Positions 28,258 to 38,893 of a stretch of DNA of 64,000 nt are shown in pieces (positions within the stretch are counted from its first letter, which is position 1; each line of letters begins with the position of its first letter). This DNA is from Nostocoides_A vanveenii (lineage in GTDB: Bacteria; Actinomycetota; Actinomycetes; Actinomycetales; Dermatophilaceae): the NCBI RefSeq assembly GCF_039531165.1, contig NZ_BAAAPN010000045.1, positions 124,001 through 188,000 on the forward strand, written 5' to 3'. The position numbers and the translations under genes were made by a program. The notes under the pieces were generated by a model that saw only the letters and a list, made by a program, of their open reading frames with translations, searched no databases and was not told the origin of the DNA.

Positions 28258-30105
28258 ATGCCGGCTGACGATCTCGGCGGGGCCCTGCCACCCACGGGCC
28301 TTCTGCGGCGCAGCGCCCGCGTGGTGGCCAAGGGGGTCCGGGCCGAGCCGGGGCTGTTCGCGCTCGCGGTGGGCGGGAGCACGCTCTACGGCGTGATGAC
28401 CGCGGGGATGGCGCAGGCCGTCGGCTGGGTCACCACGCACGAGATCACGCCCGCCATTGCGGACGGTCAACTGGAGGTGCGACGGGCCGCGGTGATCTTC
28501 GCGGTCATCGGGGGCGTGGTCGTGCTGACCACGATCGGGGTATTGCTGCGGCGCATCGCCGGCGGCTTCACGATGTTCAACGTCGCTGCCGACTACCGAC
28601 GGCAGGTCACCCGGCAATACCTCCGCCTGCCGCTCGCGTGGCATCAACGACATCCGTCCGGGCAGTTGCTCTCCAACGCCAATGCCGATGTCGAGGCAGC
28701 GTGGGGCATCTTCATGCCGCTGCCCATGGCCCTCGGCGTCATCGTCATGCTGCTCGCCGGCGCGGTCCAGATGGTGCTGGTCGACCCCGTGCTCGCGGCG
28801 GTCGGGTTCACGATCTTCCCGCTGCTCTTCGCGGCGAATGCTGTCTTCCAACGTCGGATGAGTGCCCGCGTCACGCACGCACAACAACTGCGCGCCGAGG
28901 TTGCCGAAGTCGCGCACGAGAGCTTCGACGGCGCGCTCATCGTCAAGGTTATGGGCCGCGAGAGCCATGAGACGGCGCGCTTCGCGGAGGTCAGCGACCG
29001 GCTGCGCCGGGCGGCCATCGAGGTCGGCCGCACCCGCGGCACCTTCGACCCGATCATCGAGGCGATCCCGACGATCGGCACTCTCGCCCTGCTCGGCGTC
29101 GGCGTGCAACGGGTCGCTTCCGGCGCGGTGAGCACGGCCGAGTTGATCCAGCTCGCCTATCTGATCGCGGTGCTCGCCTTCCCCGTGCGCGCCTTGGGCT
29201 GGGTGCTCGGCGAGATCCCGCGCACCCTGGTCGGGTGGGAGCGCGTCAGCGCCGTCCTCGAAGCCCGCGGCCAGATGACGTATGGCGAGATCCACCTCCC
29301 CGGCACCGCGCCCCTCGGCTCGGACCACCCGGGCGGCGTGGCCGTGCGCTTCGAGGGCGTGTCCTACGACTACGCCGCCGCCCACACCGCTTCGGCCCCT
29401 CCCGAGGCGCTTCAGAGCATCGACCTGGAGATCGCGCCCGGGCAGACCGTCGCCGTCGTGGGCCCGACCGGGTCGGGCAAGTCCACACTGGCGGCGCTCG
29501 CCGTCCGGTTGATCGACCCGACCCGCGGGAGGGTGCGCGTCGACGGCTCCGATGTCCGCGCGCTCGCTCGCGGCGCCCTGGCCCGCGAGGCCGCGCTCGT
29601 GCCGCAGCAGACCTTCGTCTTCGACGACACCGTCCGCGGCAATATCACCCTCGGTCTGGAGATCGACGACGACGAGGTCTGGGCCGCTCTGCGCGCGGCC
29701 CAGGCCGACGGTTTCGTCGCGGCCCTGCCCCGCGGCCTCGACACCGAAGTGGGGGAGCGCGGGGCCACGCTTTCCGGCGGGCAGCGCCAGCGGCTCGCGC
29801 TGGCCAGAGCCCTCGTGCGCCGCCCGCAGTTGCTCGTCCTCGATGACGCGACCAGCGCCGTGGACCCGACCGTCGAGCAGGCGATCCTCGCCGAACTCGG
29901 CGCCGGCACGGGCGGTATGACCCTGATCGTCATCGCCTACCGGATGTCGACGATCGCTCTCGCCGACGACGTCGTCTATCTCGAGCGCGGCCGGTTGCGC
30001 GATCGCGGTCGCCACGACGAACTGATGACGCGATGCCAGGGTTATCACGACCTGGTGACTGCGTACTCCCGCGAGGCCGCCGAGCGGGAAGCGGTGAACC
30101 GATGA
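28258..30105 (+). CDS. ABC exporter half-transporter with degenerate ATP site residues
   Basis: 615 residues: a six-helix membrane domain (about 30-330) followed by an ATPase domain. Walker A GPTGSGKST (~402) and signature LSGGQRQRLALARA (~505) are canonical. Walker B ends LLVLDDATS, with Asp in place of the catalytic Glu, and the H-loop reads IAYRMST, with Tyr in place of His. It overlaps the next half-transporter by 4 nt. The two form a heterodimer; this subunit contributes the non-catalytic Walker B and H-loop. The transported substrate is unknown (multidrug-type family). Confidence 0.9.
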   Translation: MPADDLGGALPPTGLLRRSARVVAKGVRAEPGLFALAVGGSTLYGVMTAGMAQAVGWVTTHEITPAIADGQLEVRRAAVIFAVIGGVVVLTTIGVLLRRIAGGFTMFNVAADYRRQVTRQYLRLPLAWHQRHPSGQLLSNANADVEAAWGIFMPLPMALGVIVMLLAGAVQMVLVDPVLAAVGFTIFPLLFAANAVFQRRMSARVTHAQQLRAEVAEVAHESFDGALIVKVMGRESHETARFAEVSDRLRRAAIEVGRTRGTFDPIIEAIPTIGTLALLGVGVQRVASGAVSTAELIQLAYLIAVLAFPVRALGWVLGEIPRTLVGWERVSAVLEARGQMTYGEIHLPGTAPLGSDHPGGVAVRFEGVSYDYAAAHTASAPPEALQSIDLEIAPGQTVAVVGPTGSGKSTLAALAVRLIDPTRGRVRVDGSDVRALARGALAREAALVPQQTFVFDDTVRGNITLGLEIDDDEVWAALRAAQADGFVAALPRGLDTEVGERGATLSGGQRQRLALARALVRRPQLLVLDDATSAVDPTVEQAILAELGAGTGGMTLIVIAYRMSTIALADDVVYLERGRLRDRGRHDELMTRCQGYHDLVTAYSREAAEREAVNR

Positions 30106-31883
30106 CCACGCTCGCCTCGGCCGAGCACAAGCCCCGGGCCTGGGAGACCGTCAAGCGCGGGCTCGACCTGTCGCCGGAGTTGCGCGCCGGCGCGCTCGTC
30201 ACGCTTCTCCTCGCCCTGCTCACCACGGCCGGCCGGGTCGTCGTCCCGGTCGTCGTCCAGCGCATCACCGACGACGCGCTGCAGGCGCCCGGCGGGCCGG
30301 ACACCGGCCTGGTCTATCGCTATCTCGCGATCGCGGCGGCGGTGGTCGTGCTGACCGCGGCCACGGCATACGTGGTGAATGTGCGGCTCTTTACCGCCGC
30401 GGAGGGCGGGCTTGCCACCTTGCGGGTCACCGCCTTCCGGCACATCCACGACCTGTCGGTGCTCACCCAGAACGCCGAACGCCGCGGCTCGATGGTCTCC
30501 CGCGTGACCTCCGACGTCGACACGATCAGCCAATTCGTCCAGTTCGGCGGGATCATGCTGATCGTCAGTCTCGGGCAGATCACCCTCGCGACGGCGTTGA
30601 TGATCTGGTACAGCCCGATTCTGGCCGCGGTCACGTGGGGGTGTTTCATCCCGCTCGTCATCGGCGTCCGGCGGATGCAGCGTTCGCTCGGCGTGGCGTA
30701 TGCCGCGGTCCGTGAACGCGTCGGCGACCTCCTCGCCGCGGTGTCGGAGTCCGTGGTGGGGGCGTCCACGATTCGCAGCTTCGGCGTCGAAGACCGGACC
30801 GCCGCCCGCCTGGACGAGGCCATCGAGGGGCATCGCCGAGCCGCGACCACGGCGCATATCCGCAGCTCAGCGGCCTTCGCGGCGGGGCAGTTCGTCGGCG
30901 GGATCACGCTGGCCGTGGTGCTCGTGGTCGGGACACTGTTGGGCGCGAACGGCCGGATGACGCTGGGGGAGTTGCTCGCCTACCTCTTCCTCGTCGGCTT
31001 GTTCACCATGCCGGTCCAGCAGGCCACCGAGATCTTCAACGAGTTGCAGAACGCCGTCGCCGGCTGGCGGCGGGTGCTTGAGGTCGTCGACACCCCGGCC
31101 GATGTCGCGGACCCGGGGGTCACCGGCGTCGACCTGCCGCGCGGGGCCATCCGGGTCGATTTCGACGCGGTCGGCTTCGCCTATCCCGGCGGGGAGCCGG
31201 TGTTGCATGAAGTCACTGAGCACATCGGCCCCCGCAGCCGCATCGCGGTCGTCGGCGAGACAGGCTCGGGGAAGTCGACCTTCGCCAAACTGCTGACCCG
31301 GCTGATGGATCCCTCGACCGGGATGGTCCGGCTCGATGATGTCGACATCCGCGAGGTGCGCTTTGCCTCACTGCGCGAGCGCGTCGCGATGGTTCCCCAG
31401 GAGGGCTTCCTTTTCGATGACACGGTGCTGGCCAATATCCGCTTCGGCGCAGCCATCGACCGCGCCCGCGTCGAACTGGCGATGACCGAACTCGGCCTGG
31501 ACCACTGGGTCGCGGGTCTGCCGGCCGGACTCGACACCCCGGTGGGCCAGCGCGGCGAAGCGATGTCGGCGGGGGAGCGGCAACTCGTCGCGCTCGCCCG
31601 GGCCTATCTCGCCGACCCCGACCTGCTGGTCCTGGACGAGGCGACCTCGGCCGTCGACCCGGCGACCGAGGTCCGCATCCAGCGGGCCTTGGACTCTCTC
31701 TCCCGTGGCCGGACCTCGATCACCATCGCCCACCGCATCTCGACCGCCCAGGCGGCGGATGAGGTGATCGTCATGGACCGGGGCCGGGTCGTCCAGCGCG
31801 GCCCGCACGGCCGCCTGGTGACCGAACCCGGCCCGTATGCCGCGCTCCACGCCTCCTGGGTCGCCAACCAGCAGGGCGGCTGA
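30102..31883 (+). CDS. ABC exporter half-transporter, catalytic partner
   Basis: 593 residues with an N-terminal membrane domain and a C-terminal ATPase. Walker A GETGSGKST (~385), Walker B LLVLDEATS with the catalytic Glu (~508) and H-loop IAHRIST (~543) are canonical. Its signature is MSAGERQ instead of LSGGQ. Combined with the first subunit this predicts one active ATP site (this Walker B and the partner's LSGGQ) and one degenerate site, as in TM287/288-type exporters. The ATG overlaps the first gene's stop. The substrate is unknown. Confidence 0.9.
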   Translation: MTTLASAEHKPRAWETVKRGLDLSPELRAGALVTLLLALLTTAGRVVVPVVVQRITDDALQAPGGPDTGLVYRYLAIAAAVVVLTAATAYVVNVRLFTAAEGGLATLRVTAFRHIHDLSVLTQNAERRGSMVSRVTSDVDTISQFVQFGGIMLIVSLGQITLATALMIWYSPILAAVTWGCFIPLVIGVRRMQRSLGVAYAAVRERVGDLLAAVSESVVGASTIRSFGVEDRTAARLDEAIEGHRRAATTAHIRSSAAFAAGQFVGGITLAVVLVVGTLLGANGRMTLGELLAYLFLVGLFTMPVQQATEIFNELQNAVAGWRRVLEVVDTPADVADPGVTGVDLPRGAIRVDFDAVGFAYPGGEPVLHEVTEHIGPRSRIAVVGETGSGKSTFAKLLTRLMDPSTGMVRLDDVDIREVRFASLRERVAMVPQEGFLFDDTVLANIRFGAAIDRARVELAMTELGLDHWVAGLPAGLDTPVGQRGEAMSAGERQLVALARAYLADPDLLVLDEATSAVDPATEVRIQRALDSLSRGRTSITIAHRISTAQAADEVIVMDRGRVVQRGPHGRLVTEPGPYAALHASWVANQQGG

Positions 31884-31921
31884 GGCAGCGGGGCGGGGCG
31901 GCTTCACGCCATGTGCCAGAG

Positions 31922-32357
31922 TGACCCGCAGGCCTCCCGACGCAAACCGCTGGCTCGCCATCCGGCTCGCCGACCGGCCCGGTGACCGCGGGTGGGTCGT
32001 GATGGCCAATGGCGAGGCCTACGCCGAGCAGTTCGGCTGGGGCTCGCAGTTCGAGGCGCTGGGTGCCCGGATCGTCGCCGACTTCGCAGGCAACCGACCG
32101 GTCTGGCCAAGTTGCGCGTCCTCCTGGTGACCCCGAGAGCTCGCGGCCTGGGTGCGGGTAGTGCGCCCGTGAAGGCCTGTGTGGGCTTCGCGCAGGCGGC
32201 GGGCTACACGCGCGTGACCCTCTGGACCAACGACGTGCTGACCTCGGCGCGCCGCATCTACCAGGCCCACGGCTTCGTGCTCACCGACGAGACACCTCAT
32301 GACAGCTTCGGACAAGATCTGGTCGGCCAGACCTGGACCCTGAATATCCCGCGATGA
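31922..32357 (+). pseudogene. broken MarR-GNAT type acetyltransferase
   Basis: The first frame carries GDRGWVVMANGEAYAEQFGW and FEALGARIVADF, then reaches a stop at 32130. The GNAT half continues in another frame from about 32107: LAKLRVLLVTPRARGLGAG, TRVTLWTNDVLTSARRIYQA and SFGQDLVGQTW. These blocks match the C-terminal half of MarR/GNAT fusion regulators. The MarR DNA-binding half and the segment joining the two blocks are missing, so at least one deletion with frameshift has occurred. No functional product is expected. Confidence 0.7.
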
Positions 32358-32401
32358 CCCGCCCGGCGGGTGAGGTGGTGACCCCGGACCCGTGACCGGA
32401 G

Positions 32402-32407
32402 TAGCGT
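32402..32407 (+). promoter_or_regulatory. -10 box for the M1 peptidase
   Basis: TAGCGT lies 36 nt before the ATG, which has its own GAGGAGAGG ribosome binding site, so this gene has a normal leader. Confidence 0.35.
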
Positions 32408-32443
32408 GCCCGGCGGAATGCGGGACGCGAGGAGAGGTCAGTT

Positions 32444-33958
32444 ATGAGCACGGCACGACGCCCCCGAGTCACCGCAATGATCGGCGCGGCAGGCGTCCTG
32501 GCCGGGGCGGCCTGGACCCTGTCGATAACGGCGGCGACCGCGGGCGGCGCTCCTGCGGCATACGGCACGCCGTCCGGCACCGAGTCGACCATCGGAAGCG
32601 CGGGCGGCGGGGACCAGTACTACCCCATGGCCGGCAATGGCGGGATCGATGCCCAGCACTATGACCTCGACCTGAGCTACACGCCGGAGAAGTACCTGCC
32701 CAAGGCGATCCGCGACCAGTACCACCTGCTCAAGGGGGAGCACCTCGGCCGGATCGAGGGGACCGCCACGGTCGCCATTCGTGCCACCCAGCCGCTCACA
32801 CGCTTCGACCTCGACCTGTCCAGCACCCTCCACGTGCGCAGCGTGACCATCAACGGGCACGCAGTCGCCTACGCGCATCGGGCCGATGGCGAGTTGGTGA
32901 TCACCCCGCAGCGGCTCATCGCCGCGGGCACGCGGGTCTCGGTCGCCGTGGCTTATGGCGCGATCATCCGGCGACCCCCAGTCGTCAACGGCTTCTCGAC
33001 CGGGCTGATCCCGACCGCCGATGGTGTGGTGTTGTCAGCCGAACCCACGGGTGCGCCGACGTGGTTCCCCTGCAATGATCTCCCGCACGACAAGGCGACG
33101 TATGCCTTCAACCTCACCGTGCCCCGCGGGCTGGTGGGGGTCAGCAACGGTCTCCCGGTGGGCAAGCGGACCACCGGCAACACGACCGCCTACCAATGGC
33201 GTACCAACGACCCGATGGCGCCCTACCTCGCCGAGATCGCCGTCGGCAACTATCGCATTATCACGCGCTCGGCGATGGGGGTGCCGATCTACGACTACAT
33301 CGACCGCGACATCCCCAGCGGGAGGCAGCGGAAGATCGACGCGGTCCTGGCCAAGGTGCCGCAGATGATGCGCTATCTCTCGGGGCAGTTCGGACCCTAC
33401 CCGTTTAGCTCCTACGGCCACATCGTCGATAAGGACTTGCAGGCTGGGGCCTCCATGGAGAACCAGACCCGCACCCTCTTGATGACCGATGAGGCCGACG
33501 AGGCCACAGTGGCCCATGAACTGACGCACCAGTGGTTCGGTGACCAGGTCGCGCTCGGGCAGTGGCGTGACATCTGGCTCAACGAGAGCCTTGCGACGTG
33601 GGGGGAGTGGCTGTGGCGACACCACTCGACCACTGACCACGAGTCGCTCGCGGCCAGCTATCGCGAAGCAGTACGCGATATGTCGGGATCGTGGCAGACC
33701 GTCGTCACCGACCCAGGCGCCGACGACCTCTTCTCCGATGCGGTGTACGCCCGCGGCGGGGCCATGCTCTACCGCCTCGACCGGCTCATCGGCGACTCGG
33801 CGATGAGCACGATCTTGCACCAGTGGGTGTCCATGCGCCGCCGCCAGCCCGCGAGCACAGCTCAATTCGTCACGCTCGCGACCCGGGTGTCGGGACGCGA
33901 CCTCAGCGGCTTGTTTGAGCCGTGGCTCTTCCAGCCGGGTAAGCCCCGCGGCGCCTAG
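32444..33958 (+). CDS. secreted M1 family metallopeptidase
   Basis: 504 residues with a signal peptide (about 1-35, AAGVLAGAAWTLSITAATAGG region). The gluzincin site is intact: HELTHQWFGD (HExxH near 359) with the third ligand in NESLATW near 378. The exopeptidase motif reads GASMEN where aminopeptidase N has GAMEN, one extra residue. It is shorter (~500) than ~850-residue aminopeptidase N and so lacks the long C-terminal helical domain. It probably releases amino acids from peptides outside the cell. A strong ribosome binding site precedes the ATG. Confidence 0.88.
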   Translation: MSTARRPRVTAMIGAAGVLAGAAWTLSITAATAGGAPAAYGTPSGTESTIGSAGGGDQYYPMAGNGGIDAQHYDLDLSYTPEKYLPKAIRDQYHLLKGEHLGRIEGTATVAIRATQPLTRFDLDLSSTLHVRSVTINGHAVAYAHRADGELVITPQRLIAAGTRVSVAVAYGAIIRRPPVVNGFSTGLIPTADGVVLSAEPTGAPTWFPCNDLPHDKATYAFNLTVPRGLVGVSNGLPVGKRTTGNTTAYQWRTNDPMAPYLAEIAVGNYRIITRSAMGVPIYDYIDRDIPSGRQRKIDAVLAKVPQMMRYLSGQFGPYPFSSYGHIVDKDLQAGASMENQTRTLLMTDEADEATVAHELTHQWFGDQVALGQWRDIWLNESLATWGEWLWRHHSTTDHESLAASYREAVRDMSGSWQTVVTDPGADDLFSDAVYARGGAMLYRLDRLIGDSAMSTILHQWVSMRRRQPASTAQFVTLATRVSGRDLSGLFEPWLFQPGKPRGA

Positions 33959-34009
33959 CGCGAACGCTCGGCATCCGGCTCCGCGAGCACTCGAGACCAG
34001 GGTGCGCGC

Positions 34010-34015
34010 GATAAT
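34010..34015 (+). promoter_or_regulatory. -10 box for leaderless hisI-trp operon
   Basis: GATAAT followed by 6 nt and the ATG of hisI. If correct, the hisI-trpE transcript has no leader, so no trp attenuator can lie upstream of hisI. Confidence 0.4.
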
Positions 34016-34021
34016 GCAGCA

Positions 34022-34402
34022 ATGCCCTTGGACCCCAGCATCGCCGCACGCCTGAAGCGGGACGAGCAGGGCCTGGTCGCGGCGATCATCCAACAGCACG
34101 ACAGCGGCGAGGTGCTGATGCTCGGCTGGATGGATGACGAAGCCGTGCACCGGACCCTGACGACCGGCCGGGTGACCTTTTGGTCGCGCAGCCGGGGGGA
34201 GTACTGGTGCAAGGGCGACACCTCCGGACATATCCAGTTGGTCAAGACGGTTGCGATCGACTGCGACGGCGACGCCCTGCTCGTCCGCGTCGATCAGGTC
34301 GGCGCCGCCTGCCACACGGGCACGCGCACCTGCTTCGACGGCAACGACCTCGGTGCCGTTGCTGCCGTGCCCACCGCAACCACCGCCGGAGGCCAGCGAT
34401 GA
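34022..34402 (+). CDS. hisI: phosphoribosyl-AMP cyclohydrolase
   Basis: 126 residues. It opens the purine ring of phosphoribosyl-AMP in histidine synthesis. The zinc/magnesium-binding motifs are intact: WSRSRGEYWCKGDTSGHIQ, DCDGDALLV and GAACHTGTRTCF, containing the conserved cysteines. Its stop overlaps the ATG of trpE (ATGA), so histidine and tryptophan genes are translationally coupled. This his-trp linkage is common in actinobacteria. HisE is separate, at 24.1 kb. Confidence 0.95.
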   Translation: MPLDPSIAARLKRDEQGLVAAIIQQHDSGEVLMLGWMDDEAVHRTLTTGRVTFWSRSRGEYWCKGDTSGHIQLVKTVAIDCDGDALLVRVDQVGAACHTGTRTCFDGNDLGAVAAVPTATTAGGQR

Positions 34403-35958
34403 CCGCGGAAGCCCCCGATCTGGCATACGGGCACACCTGGCCGAGCCTGGAGACCTTCACCGTCCTCGCGCAGGACCGCCGCGTCGTGCCGGTCGTGCGC
34501 CGGCTCCTTGCCGACGGCGAGACGCCGCTGGGGCTCTATCGTCGCCTCGCGGGCGGCCGCCTCGGCACCTTCTTGCTGGAGTCGGCCGAGCACGGCGGGG
34601 TCTGGAGCCGCTACTCGATCATCGGGGCTGCCAGCCGCGCGACTCTCACCGAGCGTGACGGCGAGGCGATCTGGCTCGGCGATCCGCCCGTGGGCGTCCC
34701 CACCGGCGGCAACCCGGTCGAAGCGATCCGCGACACCGTCGCCGCTCTGGCCACCGAGCCCATCGCGGGCCTCCCGCCGCTGACCTCCGGCCTGGTCGGT
34801 GCCATCAGCTACGACGCGGTGCGCCGCTGGGAGCGGCTCCCCGACAACACCCTCCGCGACGTCGACGTGCCCGAGGTCGCCATGGTCCTGGCCACCGATG
34901 TCGCCGTGCTCGACCACAGCGACGGCTCGGTCCTGCTGATCGCCAACGCCATCAACTATGACAACACCGACGCCCGCGTCGAGTGGGCGTGGCGCGACGC
35001 GCTCGAGCGGCTCGATGCGATGACAGCCGCCCTCGGGGGACCCGCGGAGTCGACCGTCTCCACTCTGGACCCAACGCGCGCAGCCGCAGCCCTCGCTGAC
35101 GTCACGACCAATATGACGCCGAATGCCTTCGAGGACATGGTCGAACGCGCCACGGAAGACATCCGGGCCGGCGAAGCCTTCCAGATCGTCGTCAGCCAGC
35201 GCTTCGACATCGCCTGTCCGGCCGATGCGCTCGATGTCTACCGCGTGCTGCGCTCGACCAACCCCAGCCCCTATATGTATTTCCTCCGGCTCGAGCATCC
35301 GGCCGGCGGCCCGCTGGACATCGTCGGCTCCTCGCCGGAGGTGCATATCAAGGTCACCGGCCGCCAGGTGATCCTGCACCCGATCGCCGGCACCCGCCCT
35401 CGTGGCAAGAGTCCCGAGCACGATCTGGCGCTCCAGGAGGAGCTCCTCGACGATCCCAAGGAGCGCGCCGAGCACGTCATGCTCGTCGACCTCGGCCGCA
35501 ACGACCTCCAGCGCGTCTGCGCCGCCGGCTCGGTGGACGTCGTCGAGTTCATGAACGCCCGCCATTACAGCCACGTCATGCACCTCGAGTCCACCGTCGT
35601 CGGCCACCTCACCTCGGGTCACACCGCCTACGACGCGCTCGCCGCGACCTTCCCCGCCGGCACGCTCTCGGGGGCTCCCAAGCCGCGGGCGATGGCCCTG
35701 ATCGACGACTACGAACCCACTCGGCGCGGCATCTACGGCGGCGTCGTCGGGTATGCCGATTTCCACGGGGACATGGACGTCGCCATCGCGATCCGCACCG
35801 CCGTCATCCGCGGTGGCCGCGCCTATGTCCAGGCTGGCGCCGGCATTGTCGCCGACAGCGTCCCGACCCTCGAATACGACGAGACCCGCAACAAGGCCGC
35901 GGCCGTCCTGCGGGCGATCGCCGCCGCGAGCACCCTGCGCCCGGTCGATCACGTATGA
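34399..35958 (+). CDS. trpE: anthranilate synthase component I
   Basis: 519 residues. It converts chorismate with ammonia or glutamine (via TrpG) to anthranilate. The N-terminal LLESAEHGGVWSRYSIIG motif includes the LLES Ser linked to tryptophan feedback inhibition. The catalytic half has FQIVVSQRFDI, GSSPEVHIKV, PIAGTRPRGKSPEHD, LVDLGRNDLQRVC and TLSGAPKPRAM. The ATG at 34399 overlaps hisI; the frame is open farther upstream inside hisI. TrpG and TrpD are not in this window. Confidence 0.95.
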   Translation: MTAEAPDLAYGHTWPSLETFTVLAQDRRVVPVVRRLLADGETPLGLYRRLAGGRLGTFLLESAEHGGVWSRYSIIGAASRATLTERDGEAIWLGDPPVGVPTGGNPVEAIRDTVAALATEPIAGLPPLTSGLVGAISYDAVRRWERLPDNTLRDVDVPEVAMVLATDVAVLDHSDGSVLLIANAINYDNTDARVEWAWRDALERLDAMTAALGGPAESTVSTLDPTRAAAALADVTTNMTPNAFEDMVERATEDIRAGEAFQIVVSQRFDIACPADALDVYRVLRSTNPSPYMYFLRLEHPAGGPLDIVGSSPEVHIKVTGRQVILHPIAGTRPRGKSPEHDLALQEELLDDPKERAEHVMLVDLGRNDLQRVCAAGSVDVVEFMNARHYSHVMHLESTVVGHLTSGHTAYDALAATFPAGTLSGAPKPRAMALIDDYEPTRRGIYGGVVGYADFHGDMDVAIAIRTAVIRGGRAYVQAGAGIVADSVPTLEYDETRNKAAAVLRAIAAASTLRPVDHV

Positions 35959-36581
35959 CGCCCGACCCCACCCGCTCCCGGCCCGCCGCGCGCTGGCGCG
36001 GCCCCCGCGTCGTGGTCCCGGCCGCGCTGCTCGCCGCCGGGATCGCCGTCGTCGCCGGTCGCCGGCCCTGGCTGACCGGCCTCGTCGATGACGCGACCCT
36101 GGGCCGTACCTCGGTCGGCGCAACCGGCTCGCAGGCCGTCCCCGGCCTGGTCGCCCTCGCGCTCGTCATCGCCGCCGCCGCCCTCGCGGCCGCCACCTCG
36201 GGCCCCGTGTTGCGGCGCCTGACCCTGGTCCTCGGCAGCGCCGCGGCGCTCGGCCTGGCGTTGCTGGGCGTGCGTGCGGTAGCCGAAGCTGACGTCATCC
36301 TCGGCGCCCTCGCGGCCACGGCGAGCGGGCGCACTGGCACCATCCCGGTCACCGGCGTCACCACCGCCTTCTGGCCGTATGCCGTGGCCGCCTCCGCAGC
36401 CCTGTCCGCCCTCGCGTCGCTGGCCGGCTTGACCGGCGCCGGCTCCTGGCGCGGGCTCTCCCAACGCTATGACGCGCCCGGCGAGGCCGCGGGCGGGCGC
36501 GGCCAGCGGGTGAGCACCGCCTGGGACGACCTCGAGCGCGGCGTCGACCCGACCGCCGACCCCGGCGCACCCGGGCGTTGA
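35955..36581 (+). CDS. tryptophan-operon associated membrane protein (TIGR02234 family)
   Basis: 208 residues with about four hydrophobic helices (for example VVVPAALLAAGIAVVAG, VPGLVALALVIAAAALAA, WPYAVAASAALSALASLAGL). It overlaps trpE by 4 nt. The position between trpE and trpC and the AGRRPWLTG start identify the Trp_oprn_chp family found in actinobacterial trp operons. The biochemical role is unknown. The C-terminal ~40 residues are hydrophilic and end with a Pro/Asp/Ala-rich tail. Confidence 0.85.
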   Translation: MTPDPTRSRPAARWRGPRVVVPAALLAAGIAVVAGRRPWLTGLVDDATLGRTSVGATGSQAVPGLVALALVIAAAALAAATSGPVLRRLTLVLGSAAALGLALLGVRAVAEADVILGALAATASGRTGTIPVTGVTTAFWPYAVAASAALSALASLAGLTGAGSWRGLSQRYDAPGEAAGGRGQRVSTAWDDLERGVDPTADPGAPGR

Positions 36582-36670
36582 CCGGGGCTGTCGGCCGCGT
36601 CTGACAGAATCTCAGGGCAGGTCCATCGCCGCAAGGCACCCGCACACCTCGACCGATGAAGGGCATCCAC

Positions 36671-36901
36671 ATGCAGCACCAGGAAGAGCACGAAGGGCAC
36701 GGCAACAGCGTCGCGGCCTGGGTGAGTGTCGCCGTCATGCTCGTGGCCTCGGCCATCGCCTGCCTCGGCGTCGCCAAGGCGAGCACGCCGATGGCCGTCG
36801 TCGGCGCCGCCGGGTTCCTGATCGGCGCGGTGCTGTGGCCGCTTCTTTCCCGGATGGGCTACGGAGACAAGAATCCGCCCCGTTCGCTCTACAGCGACTA
36901 A
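36671..36901 (+). CDS. HGxxPAAW-type small membrane protein
   Basis: 76 residues. The N-terminus contains the family motif as HGNSVAAW (usually HGxxPAAW), followed by two short membrane helices (VSVAVMLVASAIACLGVA and MAVVGAAGFLIGAVLWPLL). Members lie in actinobacterial trp operons between trpE and trpC; the function is unknown. I chose ATG 36671 because GAAGGG lies upstream at good spacing; ATG 36656 is an alternative. The Val in place of Pro in the motif is unusual. Confidence 0.8.
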   Translation: MQHQEEHEGHGNSVAAWVSVAVMLVASAIACLGVAKASTPMAVVGAAGFLIGAVLWPLLSRMGYGDKNPPRSLYSD

Positions 36902-36908
36902 GACAGCC

Positions 36909-37702
36909 TTGAGTTCAACCGTCCTCGACTCCATCATCGCGGGGGTCCGAGCCGATCTGGCCGCGCGCGTTTCGGCTCGGCCGCTCGCCAACGTCGTCGC
37001 CGCAGCCGCGTCGGCGCCCCCGCCCCGCCCCGTTCTGCCCCGCCTCAGCGGGCCGACGCTCGGGGTGATCAGCGAGGTCAAGCGGGCCAGCCCCAGCAAG
37101 GGTGACCTTGCCGCCATCCCGGAGCCCGCTGCCCTCGCCGCCACCTATGCCGCGGCCGGTGCCGCCGCGGTCTCGGTGCTCACCGAGGAGCGGCGCTTCC
37201 GGGGCAGCCTCGCCGACCTCGACGCCGTCCGCGAAGCCGTCGATATCCCGGTCCTACGCAAGGACTTCATGGTCGACGACTACCAGTTCTACGAGGCCCG
37301 CGCCCACGGCGCCGACCTGGTCCTGCTCATCGTGGCCGCACTCAGCGACGCGCAGCTGCGCCATTTCCACTCCCTGGCAACAGATCTCGGGATGACTGCC
37401 CTCGTGGAGGTCCACGACGCCGCAGAGATCGAACGCGCCCAAGCGATCGACCCGGCGCTGCTCGGCGTCAACGCCCGCAACCTCAAGACCCTCGACGTCG
37501 ACCCCGACGCCTTCGGCGCCCTCGTCGGCACCATCCCCGCGGGAGTTGTCACGGTGGCCGAGAGCGGCATACGGCACGCGGACGACGCCCGGCGGTATGC
37601 CCGTGAGGGTGCCGACGCGGTCCTGGTCGGCGAGGCCCTGGTCACCCACGGCGACCCCGGGGCCGCCGTCGCCGAGTTCGCCGCCATCCCGGGAACACAG
37701 CG

Positions 37703-37706
<4 letters not shown>
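36909..37706 (+). CDS. trpC: indole-3-glycerol phosphate synthase
   Basis: 265 residues of a stand-alone TIM-barrel TrpC. It makes indole-3-glycerol phosphate. Active-site blocks are SEVKRASPSKG (the catalytic Lys), VSVLTEERRFRGSL, VLRKDFMVDDYQ, LLGVNARNLKTLDVD and VAESGI. The start codon is TTG at 36909, 7 nt after the previous stop. It contains a GGCATAC heptamer that forces a rare ATA codon (SGIRH). It overlaps trpB by 4 nt. Confidence 0.95.

Positions 37707-38889
<1,183 letters not shown>

Positions 38890-38893
<4 letters not shown>

Noticed and set aside
27718..30048. 776-codon minus-strand frame opposite the first ABC half-transporter
   Set aside because: The plus-strand product has Walker A, signature and membrane helices; the antisense frame has no homology signal.
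34022..34402. trp attenuator or T-box in front of trpE
   Set aside because: trpE overlaps hisI by 4 nt and hisI appears leaderless, so there is no leader region for attenuation.
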